A program made the position numbers and the translations under genes. From an uncultured Candidatus Saccharibacteria bacterium (lineage in GTDB: Bacteria; Patescibacteriota; Saccharimonadia; Saccharimonadales; Saccharimonadaceae): a stretch of DNA of 18,986 nucleotides. Below the pieces are notes generated by a model. It was given only the letters and a program-made list of their open reading frames with translations. It searched no databases and was not told where the DNA came from. Shown one piece after another: positions 5,280 to 11,604 of this stretch. Numbering within the stretch: position 1 is the stretch's first letter; the number at the start of each line of letters is the position of its first letter. The stretch covers positions 1 to 18,986 of the forward strand of contig CARBGY010000015.1 of NCBI GenBank assembly GCA_948945085.1, given 5' to 3'.

Positions 5280-5516
5280 ATGAAATGGGCTGGCTGCATT
5301 TGTTGGTTAAGATCAAGCGTGATGAGCATAATAGCCCTAAACACTCTTAACCACCCTCTTTACTTCGTCCGTAGCGGATATTCTGCGCCAGCTGCTAGGG
5401 CGATACGTATACTGGGCATCCATAGCTATAGTAATTCTCGCATAACAGCCGATAGCGCTTTTTTGGGAAAGCGTAAACCCGATCAAAGGCATCCAGCATC
5501 GGCGCTATTTCTGTGA
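5280..5516 (+). pseudogene. FISUMP-like gene fragment, plus-strand part
   Basis: The frame 5280-5516 includes LNHPLYFVRSGY (about 5346-5381), a hallmark of the FISUMP domain (compare SPLYYVRGG in the gene at the left edge). After this motif the frame loses all resemblance to the family, exactly where an 18-bp repeat ends. The part upstream of the motif (M at 5280 to about 5345) has no clear ribosome binding site and follows the sRNA terminator closely. I read it as the 5' half of a rearranged gene; the matching 3' half lies inverted at 5395-5658. Confidence 0.5.
5362..5379 (+). repeat. 18-bp inverted repeat, left copy
   Basis: ACTTCGTCCGTAGCGGAT, encoding (Y)FVRSG(Y) in the plus-strand FISUMP-like fragment. 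The perfect inverted copy is at 5637-5654 and a further copy at 16140-16157. Confidence 0.85.
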
Positions 5517-5658
5517 TAGTAAATCCTAAACGAAATGCTGTTGTTTGTAGCTCTGAAGAGTAAGTTTCTGCCGTATTTGACCATGAGTAGCCATAATATT
5601 GTCCAAACCTAAGCGATCCTGCGGACCCTCGAATAAATCCGCTACGGACGAAGTGTTG
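5395..5658 (-). pseudogene. FISUMP-like gene fragment, inverted 3' part
   Basis: On the minus strand an 88-codon frame without a start codon reads QHFVRSGFIRGSAGSLRFGQ, YYGYSWSNTAETYSS, then FRLGFTITEIAPMLDAF and KKRYRLLCEN, ending in TAG (5397-5395). Order and spacing match the FISUMP domain (FVRSG, GSL, GYxWSxT, RY.L.C). It faces the plus-strand fragment, and the 18-bp repeats at the two FVRSG codons flank the segment 5380-5636. Inverting that segment would join LNHPLYFVRSG to FIRGSAGSL in one frame. Either an off-phase invertible gene or decayed debris. Confidence 0.55.
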
Positions 5659-5659
5659 T
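5637..5659 (-). repeat. 18-bp inverted repeat, right copy (23 bp shared with 16140-16162)
   Basis: Plus strand ATCCGCTACGGACGAAGT followed by GTTGT. The 18-bp part is the exact reverse complement of 5362-5379. All 23 bp recur directly at 16140-16162. Confidence 0.85.
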
Positions 5660-5808
5660 GCGAAATAATAAAATAGATTAGAGGACTGTGAGTGAGAGAA
5701 GAGAATTTGGTGATGTAGATAAGATCTTGAGGCATATGAATAGTTAAGTACTTTAAGAAAATGTTAAGGCTGATACTGATGTTAAGGTGATAAATAGCGG
5801 GTGATACG

Positions 5809-5928
5809 ATGATTGTGGTAATATTTGACGGTATAGTTATTGTGGCGATTATGGGTTATTTGGTGGCCGCAGTGATATGGGGTGAAGTATTGCTGTGTGA
5901 TTATGAAGAGGTAACTAATGTTGTATGA
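5809..5928 (+). CDS. 39-aa single-pass membrane miniprotein
   Basis: ATG at 5809 to TGA at 5926-5928. Translation MIVVIFDGIVIVAIMGYLVA continuing AVIWGEVLLC and DYEEVTNVV: one hydrophobic helix of about 25 residues, then a short acidic tail, as in many true membrane miniproteins. No family recognised. A TGATAAATA (-10-like) element ends 12 nt before the ATG and no ribosome binding site is visible, which fits the leaderless style seen elsewhere here. A hairpin terminator follows at 5975. Chance cannot be ruled out at this length. Confidence 0.4.
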   Translation: MIVVIFDGIVIVAIMGYLVAAVIWGEVLLCDYEEVTNVV

Positions 5929-5974
5929 TTTACAACATGGATTTATGGGAATTTAACAGATTAAAATTAGGGTT

Positions 5975-6000
5975 TGTTGTAGAAAATACAACATATTTTT
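5975..6000 (+). terminator. Intrinsic terminator before the large RNA
   Basis: TGTTGTA (5975-5981), GAAAA-type loop, TACAACA (5987-5993), then TATTTTT. It probably ends the transcript of the miniprotein at 5809 and insulates the next promoter. Confidence 0.6.
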
Positions 6001-6011
6001 GTGAAAAAGTA

Positions 6012-6040
6012 TTGAAATATAAACATAAGTGTGATATTCT
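6012..6040 (+). promoter_or_regulatory. Promoter of the large structured RNA
   Basis: TTGAAA (6012-6017), 17-nt spacer, TATTCT (6035-6040). Predicted start near 6047. Confidence 0.6.
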
Positions 6041-6046
6041 GAAGAC

Positions 6047-6790
6047 AGTCCAAGCAAACATAAAAATTTAAAAAAAACGGACAAAAAAGTACATTAACTT
6101 TAAATAAGCGCAAGCGTTAATTCCACGAGCGAAAAGGTAATTTCTAGTCATAAATTACACTCTTAGGAATTACCTAAAGCTTGCGGATTGCCACAGCTCT
6201 AGTTTCTAGAGTGATGATGCTCCTTTAGTTTGATGAATTATTAAGGAACTAAAGGATGACGAAACAAGCCTGGGAAGGAGATGGGCGGAACGGCCCATTG
6301 ACTTCACTAGGGCGATCGTCTGGCCGTCCTACCGTGCAAAGTCATGGGAATGGGGGCTAGCTTCGGAGCCGCTCGAAAGGGTCGCTCTTTCGCAAGGCGA
6401 GTCTCCAGGGACCTGCATATATTACGATCGCCCCGATGGAACTAAAAGATTTTAGGTCTTGAAGTTCCTAGGGAAAATAACTTGATGGACTCATACCGAG
6501 GTATCATCAGTGGCTTTCGCCTAAGGAATCTTTAGAACGGATGACTAAATCGGGTTTGGCCTGTTGGTCGGATTGGGTTTGATTGTGACGGGAAGTCTAT
6601 GTCATAGTGATGGACCAGCGTTACCGCCGTTAAAGAGTTTCAAAATAAAAACAAAAACGCAAGCGCATTAGCTAGCTTCTCAATTAGCACTTTGAAAATA
6701 AATGAGAAGAGGGAAGCAAAAAGCTAATAGAACACATGCTTCGCTTCGGCGGAGCGGTCAAACAAAGAGAATGGGCAGAGTTGTGGCCCA
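6047..6790 (+). ncRNA. Large structured non-coding RNA, about 745 nt, unknown family
   Basis: No frame of useful length is open on either strand, GC content rises above the flanks, and many perfect stems are seen. 5' domain: CGCAAGC (6109-6115)/GCTTGCG (6179-6185) enclosing GGTAATTTCTA (6136-6146)/TAGGAATTACC (6164-6174). Then CTCTAG/CTAGAG (6197-6211), TCCTTTAGTT (6221-6230)/AACTAAAGGA (6247-6256), ATGGGC/GCCCAT (6281-6298). Central arm: GGGCGATCGT (6310-6319)/ACGATCGCCC (6424-6433) enclosing a multi-branched set including CGAAAG/CTTTCG (6374-6392). Then GGAACT/AGTTCC (6438-6468), a bulged TGATG..ATAC/GTAT..CATCA arm (6483-6509), TGGTC/GACCA (6565-6617), a 3' domain with a possible pseudoknot (6638-6727), GCTTCG/CGGAGC (6738-6755) and TGGGC/GCCCA (6772-6790). 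It lacks RNase P, SRP, tmRNA, rRNA and intron signatures. Ends are approximate; no T-run terminator is seen. Confidence 0.7.
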
Positions 6791-6806
6791 AAGTAACAAT
6801 GTTTAA

Positions 6807-6935
6807 ATGCCAGATAACTCACCCATTCTCGCTAAGATAGATACATTTTCAGTTGGGCAGATATTGGCTGATGAGACGGAAATGACAGGATATAGTGGTG
6901 GGGGCGGGGTATTTGGCAGCCTCGGTTTTGGATAA
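6807..6935 (+). CDS. Possible 42-aa Gly-rich peptide downstream of the large RNA
   Basis: ATG at 6807, 17 nt after the last helix of the large RNA, to TAA at 6933-6935. It reads MPDNSPILAKIDTFSVGQ, then ILADETEMTGYSGGGG and VFGSLGFG: an ordinary N-terminal half and a very Gly-rich C-terminus, a layout reminiscent of secreted or modified peptides. No clear ribosome binding site. The DNA after it (6936-7178) reads sensibly only in short pieces in different frames (for example IVVGAGYLAASVLDKL before 7040), which may mean a decayed gene. No product identity is claimed. Confidence 0.25.
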   Translation: MPDNSPILAKIDTFSVGQILADETEMTGYSGGGGVFGSLGFG

Positions 6936-7175
6936 GCTGTGGACTGATCTAGGGAGATTTGATGTGTGTCTATCTTTTCTTGTAGAATCGCATCGGCATG
7001 GGGGTGGTGATGATGCCGGTGGAGGGGTGTAAAATTTGTGCTCAATAGTGGCAGGGACGGGAAGTCTGGAAGTAGCAGGATGACGGATTGGCGAATTAAG
7101 GTGATTTAGTATGATGGCCGTGGAAATGTACGAGCGAGAAACGATGATGATGGGCGATAGAGAAGAGCACAGTTG

Positions 7176-7184
7176 TGGTATAAT
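7176..7184 (+). promoter_or_regulatory. Extended -10 promoter, leaderless (membrane protein)
   Basis: TGGTATAAT (TGn plus a perfect TATAAT at 7179-7184), then six bases AAGCTT and the ATG at 7191. No -35 box and no ribosome binding site. The start of transcription would be at or next to the A of ATG. Confidence 0.65.
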
Positions 7185-7190
7185 AAGCTT

Positions 7191-7538
7191 ATGCCTAGAC
7201 GCTTGATTCCAGTACTGAGTTTGATTTCAGCAGTGATTTTGCTGGTGATGTTGAATTTTACAACTCCGGTGGGTGTTGGTCCACTCGGAGTTTTAGTTTT
7301 TTTTACAACATTTTATATGTTAATGTATGGGTTGGCGATGTTGATTGTAAGGGCATTTGCGAAGGTTTTAGGGGATAATGTGGGGAAGAAGCAGTATCTT
7401 TATGGGGCGGTTTTGGCTTTTGGGCCGATGATCTTGTTAATGCTGGCGCCATCACTTGGAGTGTTGAATCCGGCGGCATTGGGGTTGATGGCGGTGTTTG
7501 TAGCGCTGGGATGTTTTTTGGTGAAGTGTAAGTTGTAA
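7191..7538 (+). CDS. Four-helix membrane protein of unknown function
   Basis: 115 residues beginning MPRRLIPVLSLISAVILL. I choose the ATG at 7191 because the alternative TTG at 7173 lies in the -10 element. Hydrophobic segments at about residues 5-23, 31-57, 70-87 and 92-112, with short loops; the middle loop (RAFAKVLGDNVGKKQYLYG) is basic and polar. There is no recognisable catalytic motif. Leaderless promoter. Part of codons 33-41 (VLVFFTT) matches the TTGTAAAAAATACTAAAAC repeat loosely in the antisense direction. The gene stands alone, with a hairpin 30 nt after its stop. Confidence 0.75.
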   Translation: MPRRLIPVLSLISAVILLVMLNFTTPVGVGPLGVLVFFTTFYMLMYGLAMLIVRAFAKVLGDNVGKKQYLYGAVLAFGPMILLMLAPSLGVLNPAALGLMAVFVALGCFLVKCKL

Positions 7539-7567
7539 GATGAGATTTGGGGTGAGAGTCCATGTTT

Positions 7568-7603
7568 GCTACCCCTCTATGCTGTGAGCAGAAAAGGGGT
7601 AGC
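7568..7603 (+). other. Long hairpin after the membrane protein gene
   Basis: GCTACCCCT (7568-7576) pairs perfectly with AGGGGTAGC (7595-7603), with an inner TGCT-GTG-AGCA stem. No T-run follows on either strand, so it may be a Rho-type end, an mRNA-stabilising stem or a protein site. The rest of 7604-7753 holds no gene I can support. Confidence 0.5.
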
Positions 7604-7753
7604 TGATATAAATTAAGGAGGAAGGACAGTAAGAAGTTCTTAATTGAGCTTACCTATATTGCCCTTGTTGGGAGTGTAGCATGGTTTTAGAAAAAATTAC
7701 AACATCTTCGTTAAGGATGGGAGTGTTTTTGGTGGGTAGGGTTTGGATTTGCC

Positions 7754-7812
7754 GTATAATTTTATTATTCTGAGGTGGAAACTACTTATTATTAAAATTA
7801 TTAAGCATAAGA
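7754..7812. repeat. 59-bp repeat, copy B
   Basis: Exact copy of 4442-4500 in the same orientation. It ends 28 nt upstream of a CIRCE element and replaces the place where a -35 box for the TATAAT at 7833-7838 would be expected. Confidence 0.85.
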
Positions 7813-7840
7813 GTAGTTAATTGTATAAATATTATAATCA

Positions 7841-7867
7841 TTAGCACTAAATATGGATGAGTGCTAA
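7841..7867. promoter_or_regulatory. CIRCE-type operator upstream of the TraG-like operon
   Basis: TTAGCACTA, 9-nt spacer, GAGTGCTAA: the HrcA operator consensus with one arm base changed and the exact spacer. TATAAT hexamers lie at 7833-7838 (just upstream) and 7884-7889 (just downstream), so an HrcA-like repressor bound here would block either. The first gene starts at 7945. Confidence 0.75.
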
Positions 7868-7929
7868 TACAAAAATATCTTTGTATAATATTTTTGTTTG
7901 GAAATAGTGGTATATCATATAAATATATA

Positions 7930-7938
7930 TGATAAAAT
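7930..7938 (+). promoter_or_regulatory. Extended -10 promoter, leaderless (TraG operon)
   Basis: TGATAAAAT (TGn plus TAAAAT at 7933-7938), then AAGCTT and ATG at 7945. Same 6-nt spacing and the same AAGCTT as at 7176-7191. Confidence 0.55.
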
Positions 7939-7944
7939 AAGCTT

Positions 7945-8655
7945 ATGGATAACGTTGGGAAAATAAACACGACAGATAGAAATAATTTACCAGAGGCGGA
8001 ACGGGCGATACCGAATATGGTGAGTAGTGCAGAGGGGGAGCTTGAACAGGTAGCGGCGGGAATTGAGCAAATAGCGACACAGATGGCGCAAGGGAAGACA
8101 GCAGAGGAAATTTTGCAGGAACAGAGTACTGGGGCTGGCGGTGGCGAGGTGATGAAGCGTTCGATGGAACGAGGAAATGTGGCGATAGGCGCGGTGAATA
8201 TGGGGGGTGTAGCGAACCGAGGGTATTTACCGAGGGTAGATGAAGGGCAAATGGGGTTTGGCGGACAGAGTGAGCTGAGTACCGAGGAAGGTTTGGGAGG
8301 GGAGAGGCAAGCAATTTTCGGAGAGGCGAGCGAGGTTGTCGCGACGTTGGAGGCTTCGGAAGATGAGAATAGGCTGAAGAATGCACAGGAGTTTGTAGGG
8401 GAGGAGACAAAATTGCAGGAGAAAGAGAGGAAAGCTGATGATCTTGAGGATTTAAAAAATGAGTCGGGTCTAGGGAGTGGTGCGAAGATCGTGATTCGAA
8501 GTCAGGAGCGACGGGGAGCGGAAGCAGGAAAAGAGGTGGCGAAACTATTAGGGAAGACGTTTAAGCCGAACGAACTGGAGGGGTGGTATAGAGAGCAACG
8601 GAAGGCAATGCTGCTTGACTTTGAGAATCCGAGAAGAATAGGAGACAGGAATTAA
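7945..8655 (+). CDS. Hydrophilic protein of unknown function, partner of the TraG-like ATPase
   Basis: 236 residues, rich in Glu, Gly, Ala and Gln, with no membrane segment or signal peptide. The N-terminal third has helical heptad-like stretches (AEGELEQVAAGIEQIATQMA), the middle is Gly-rich and looks disordered (about 62-115), and the C-terminal part (about 185-236) is basic and looks folded: KIVIRSQERRGAEAGKEVAK and PNELEGWYREQRKAMLLDFE. No family recognised. It is the first gene of a two-gene unit: its stop is 4 nt from the ATG of the TraG-like ATPase, so it is likely a soluble partner or accessory protein of that machine (inference). The start is set by the leaderless promoter; other upstream starts are absent. 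Confidence 0.8.
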   Translation: MDNVGKINTTDRNNLPEAERAIPNMVSSAEGELEQVAAGIEQIATQMAQGKTAEEILQEQSTGAGGGEVMKRSMERGNVAIGAVNMGGVANRGYLPRVDEGQMGFGGQSELSTEEGLGGERQAIFGEASEVVATLEASEDENRLKNAQEFVGEETKLQEKERKADDLEDLKNESGLGSGAKIVIRSQERRGAEAGKEVAKLLGKTFKPNELEGWYREQRKAMLLDFENPRRIGDRN

Positions 8656-8659
8656 CGTT

Positions 8660-11293
8660 ATGCCAGGTTGGTTAGTGATAGTATTAATGACGGCGGGGGT
8701 GGTAGCGCTAGGCGGGATTGTTTGGGGGATACATCTTGGGAAACAGAAGTTAGCGAAGAATTATGAGCGAGGGCTCAAAATGATTCCGATGTTAATTCAT
8801 TTACCACCATCGACGGATGATATTCAAAGCGGGGGTAGGGACGAGCGAGACGTCGTAAATGAAGCGTTAAGCCAGGCGCAGGTCATGTATTCAATTATAT
8901 CGTCAACCTTGACGAAAGGTTTTAAAAGTCGCGTGTTTGGGCAGCGGCATATTTCGTTTGAGGTTGTGGCGGTTGATGGTTTAATTAAATATTATGCAGT
9001 GGTGCCAGCAGTAATTACAGAGACAGTAAAACAGGCAGTAATTTCGGCTTATCCTTCGGCAAGATTGGAAGAGATTGAGCAGGATAGTATCTTTGCGGAT
9101 GAGGTAACGACGGAACAGATTGCAGGCGGGGAAATGGTGCTTAAAAAAGAGTTTGTTTATCCAATTAGCACGTATGAAGACACACAACGTGATGCGAGTT
9201 TGGCGATTTTGAACGCGATGTCGGTAACGAAGCAAGGAGAAGGGTTAGCATTACAAATTTTGTTCAGACCGACGGATGGAGAGTGGGTAAAGGAGGCAGA
9301 AAATAGTACAAAACAAATTAGGTCTGGGAAAAAGGGTTCGGGGGTAGGGAAGACAATATTACATGAACTTGGTTGGTTGATCAAAGATTTTATACAGGCT
9401 TTTTGGCATACGCCGGACGAACATGATAAGCTGGAGGGGGAAGATAAAAGTATAACAAATTTGCAGCAGGAAGAGATTGCGGCGATTGAACAAAAAACAA
9501 AATATCCAGGTTTTGAAGTCTTGGTGAGGCTTGTAGCGAGTTCAAAAGAAAAAGCGAGGTCGGAGGCGATGCTGAGTGGGGTGGTGGCGGCATTTGCGCA
9601 GTTCGATTCGCAAAGTTTTAACGGTTTTAAGTATGAGGTAATCAAAGATGGACGTAAACTAGCAGTAGATTATATATTTAGGATGTTTCCGCAAGGGCAA
9701 AATGATAATATATTAAATAGCGTGGAATTAGCGTCGATGTTTCATTTGCCGGCGCAAAATGCAATTCCGACTTCTCAAGTGGAGCGACAAGCGACGAAGC
9801 AGGTGGATGGGCCGGCAAAGCTGGTGACGGAAGGGGTGCTTTTGGGGGTGAATGAATTTAGAGGGGTACGAAAGGAGATACGACTAAGTGAGAATGATCG
9901 ACGAAGGCATACTTATGTAATTGGTTCGACAGGTATGGGTAAGTCGGTGTTGCTTACGAATGTGGCATATCAGGATATGATGGAGGGAAGGGGGTTTGCG
10001 TTTATTGATCCACACGGGGATGCGGCGGAACTATTGTTAAGTAAGGTACCAAAAGAACGAATTGACGATGTAATTTATTTTGATCCAGCAGATATTGAGC
10101 ATCCGATTGGGATGAATATGTTTGAATATCAGACGGATGATCAGAAGGATTTTATTGTGCAAGAAGGGATTAATATGCTACAGAGCTTGTTTGATCCGAG
10201 TAATCAAGGGTTTTTTGGACCGCGAGGGCAGCATATGTTCCGGAATGCGGCGTTGCTTTTAATGAGTGATCCAAACGGGGCGACGTTTATTGATATTCCA
10301 CAGTGTTTTACTGATCCGGAGTTTGTGAAGAGTAAATTGCAATATGTAACGGATAAGGCGGTGTATGATTATTGGACCAAAGAATTCCCAGCGAGCCAAA
10401 AATCAAGTGATGCGGGAGAGGTTATCACGTGGTTTGCGTCGAAGTGGGGACCTTTTCTTTCGAATACGATTATGCGAAATATTTTAGGTCAGACAAAAAG
10501 TGGATTTAATATACGAGATATTATGGATTCGCAGAAGATTTTTCTAGTGAATTTATCAAAAGGGCGACTCGGCGATATTAACTCGCAGCTACTTGGTATG
10601 ATTTTAGTGATGAAGTTTCAGCAGGCGGCGATGAGTCGGGCGGATATTCCAGAAGATGAGCGGAAAGATTTTTGTTTATTTGTGGATGAGTTTCAGAATT
10701 TTGCAACGGAAAGTTTTGAGAGTATTTTAAGTGAGGCGAGGAAATATAGACTTAATTTATTCCTTGCGAACCAGTTTATGACACAGCTTACTGATAAGAT
10801 TCGGGAAGGTATTCTCGGGAACGTTGGTACGATCATGTCGGGGCGACTTGGGGTGACAGATGCGGAATTGATGGAGAAAGCGTTTTCACCAGTATTTAAT
10901 GCAGAAGACTTACATAAACAGGGAAATTATCAGGCGATTGCAACGGTGATGATGCATAACTTGCCGAGTGCGCCATTTACTATGGCACTATTGCCACCGA
11001 TGGGGGAGGCGAATCCGCAACTGATGGAAGATATGAAGGTGTATGTGGCGGAGAAGTATGGGCGGGAGCGCGCAGAAGTTGAACAAGAGATTAAAGATAG
11101 ATGGAAGACGGTGAAGGTGGAGGAGAAGACTGATACTGGGGTGGTGAGTGATGATGGCAAAAGGGAGAAAACAGGAGGGTTTTTGGAGGAATGGAAGAAA
11201 AGACGAACAGGGGCGGCAATAGCGAAAGGGGATGAAGAGAAAAAACCGGAAGCGCAGGGGGAAGATGAAACGATATTTAAGGTGAGGAGGTAG
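8660..11293 (+). CDS. TraG/VirD4-like type IV secretion (conjugation) ATPase
   Basis: 877 residues. One N-terminal membrane helix (about 4-24, WLVIVLMTAGVVALGGIVWG) anchors it; residues 85-400 form a region of unknown fold seen in CPR homologues. The P-loop ATPase domain has Walker A GSTGMGKS (422-429), FAFIDPHGDAAELLL (447-460), and Walker B FCLFVDEFQNF (671-681), followed by the sensor-like FLANQFMTQL (701-710). The C-terminal 80 residues are charged and probably disordered. This class couples DNA or protein substrates to an envelope channel. The AGGA ribosome binding site lies 9 nt before the ATG. No other secretion genes (virB6, virB4, relaxase) are in the window. Stop TAG, shared with the start GTG of the next frame. 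Family sure, precise role open. Confidence 0.88.
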   Translation: MPGWLVIVLMTAGVVALGGIVWGIHLGKQKLAKNYERGLKMIPMLIHLPPSTDDIQSGGRDERDVVNEALSQAQVMYSIISSTLTKGFKSRVFGQRHISFEVVAVDGLIKYYAVVPAVITETVKQAVISAYPSARLEEIEQDSIFADEVTTEQIAGGEMVLKKEFVYPISTYEDTQRDASLAILNAMSVTKQGEGLALQILFRPTDGEWVKEAENSTKQIRSGKKGSGVGKTILHELGWLIKDFIQAFWHTPDEHDKLEGEDKSITNLQQEEIAAIEQKTKYPGFEVLVRLVASSKEKARSEAMLSGVVAAFAQFDSQSFNGFKYEVIKDGRKLAVDYIFRMFPQGQNDNILNSVELASMFHLPAQNAIPTSQVERQATKQVDGPAKLVTEGVLLGVNEFRGVRKEIRLSENDRRRHTYVIGSTGMGKSVLLTNVAYQDMMEGRGFAFIDPHGDAAELLLSKVPKERIDDVIYFDPADIEHPIGMNMFEYQTDDQKDFIVQEGINMLQSLFDPSNQGFFGPRGQHMFRNAALLLMSDPNGATFIDIPQCFTDPEFVKSKLQYVTDKAVYDYWTKEFPASQKSSDAGEVITWFASKWGPFLSNTIMRNILGQTKSGFNIRDIMDSQKIFLVNLSKGRLGDINSQLLGMILVMKFQQAAMSRADIPEDERKDFCLFVDEFQNFATESFESILSEARKYRLNLFLANQFMTQLTDKIREGILGNVGTIMSGRLGVTDAELMEKAFSPVFNAEDLHKQGNYQAIATVMMHNLPSAPFTMALLPPMGEANPQLMEDMKVYVAEKYGRERAEVEQEIKDRWKTVKVEEKTDTGVVSDDGKREKTGGFLEEWKKRRTGAAIAKGDEEKKPEAQGEDETIFKVRR

Positions 11294-11523
11294 TGATTCC
11301 AAGCCGAATAATGCAGATTCTAATAAGAAGAAGCATATAGTTATTTGTCGTGATATGCGTTCTAATAGTCCTAATAGGCCTTGTAATAGGAGTTATGCTA
11401 TGGAAGCCGTAGGAGAGCGCTAAAAATGAAGAAGATACACCAACAGGCTCTACAAGCATGGAGGAGGGGGAAGGGGATGTAGATAACTATGTGTTTGAGG
11501 GGATGGAAAAGGTTAACCTCTAA
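11293..11523 (+). pseudogene. Small membrane protein frame broken by two in-frame TAG codons
   Basis: From the GTG at 11293 (overlapping the TAG of the ATPase gene and behind GAGGAGG) one frame runs 76 codons to TAA at 11521, apart from TAG at 11338-11340 and 11410-11412. It reads VIPSRIMQILIRRSI, stop, LFVVICVLIVLIGLVIGV then MLWKP, stop, ESAKNEEDTPTGSTSMEEGE and a tail ending MEKVNL. A basic N-terminus, one membrane helix and an acidic tail make coding origin very likely. TAG is a real stop for the gene just upstream, so this is either a pseudogene or an amber read-through gene. ATA (Ile) codons are unusually frequent here. It would be the third gene of the TraG-like operon. Confidence 0.6.
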
Positions 11524-11557
11524 AGGCAATAAGTGAAAGCACTCTTGTTTTTAGAGG
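11517..11557 (+). other. Cruciform-like hairpin overlapping the gyrB promoter
   Basis: CCTCTAAA (11517-11524) pairs with TTTAGAGG (11550-11557), with an inner AGTG-AAAG-CACT stem (11532-11543). It follows the stop of the broken small gene and covers the gyrB -35 box. It may be the operon terminator (no T-run beyond it) or a supercoiling-sensitive structure; DNA relaxation control of gyrase genes is known elsewhere, but here it is speculation. Confidence 0.4.
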
Positions 11558-11573
11558 GGGTGTATGATAAAAT
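11545..11573 (+). promoter_or_regulatory. gyrB-gyrA promoter
   Basis: TTGTTT (11545-11550), 17-nt spacer, TAAAAT (11568-11573) with a TGn extension (TGA). Same design as the ssrA promoter. Start near 11580, leader about 25 nt, then AGAGGT as ribosome binding site. Confidence 0.75.
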
Positions 11574-11604
11574 ATAGGGGTAATGTAAAGCAGAGGTACC
11601 GCTA

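Noticed and set aside
5526..5735. 69-codon minus-strand frame (MPQDLIYITKF...)
   Set aside because: It reads the FISUMP fragment in the wrong frame; the family motifs are in the +2 frame of the same strand.
6197..6265. Hammerhead ribozyme (GATGA ... CGAAAC around a stem)
   Set aside because: The core bases are separated from the stem by extra unpaired bases and the third helix is missing.
6047..6790. Group I or group II intron, rRNA fragment or SRP RNA
   Set aside because: No group I P7/GUC core, no domain V hairpin, no GUGYG end, no rRNA or SRP signature blocks.
6803..7045. 80-codon minus-strand frame rich in His and Pro
   Set aside because: His/Pro-rich composition is the usual antisense image of Gly-rich plus-strand DNA; no promoter or ribosome binding site.
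7681..7773. 30-codon frame MVLEKITTSSLRMGVF...
   Set aside because: It runs into the 59-bp repeat and has no good upstream signals.
11426..11478. Alternative frame MKKIHQQALQAWRRGKG
   Set aside because: 17 codons without a ribosome binding site; the membrane-protein frame explains the region better.
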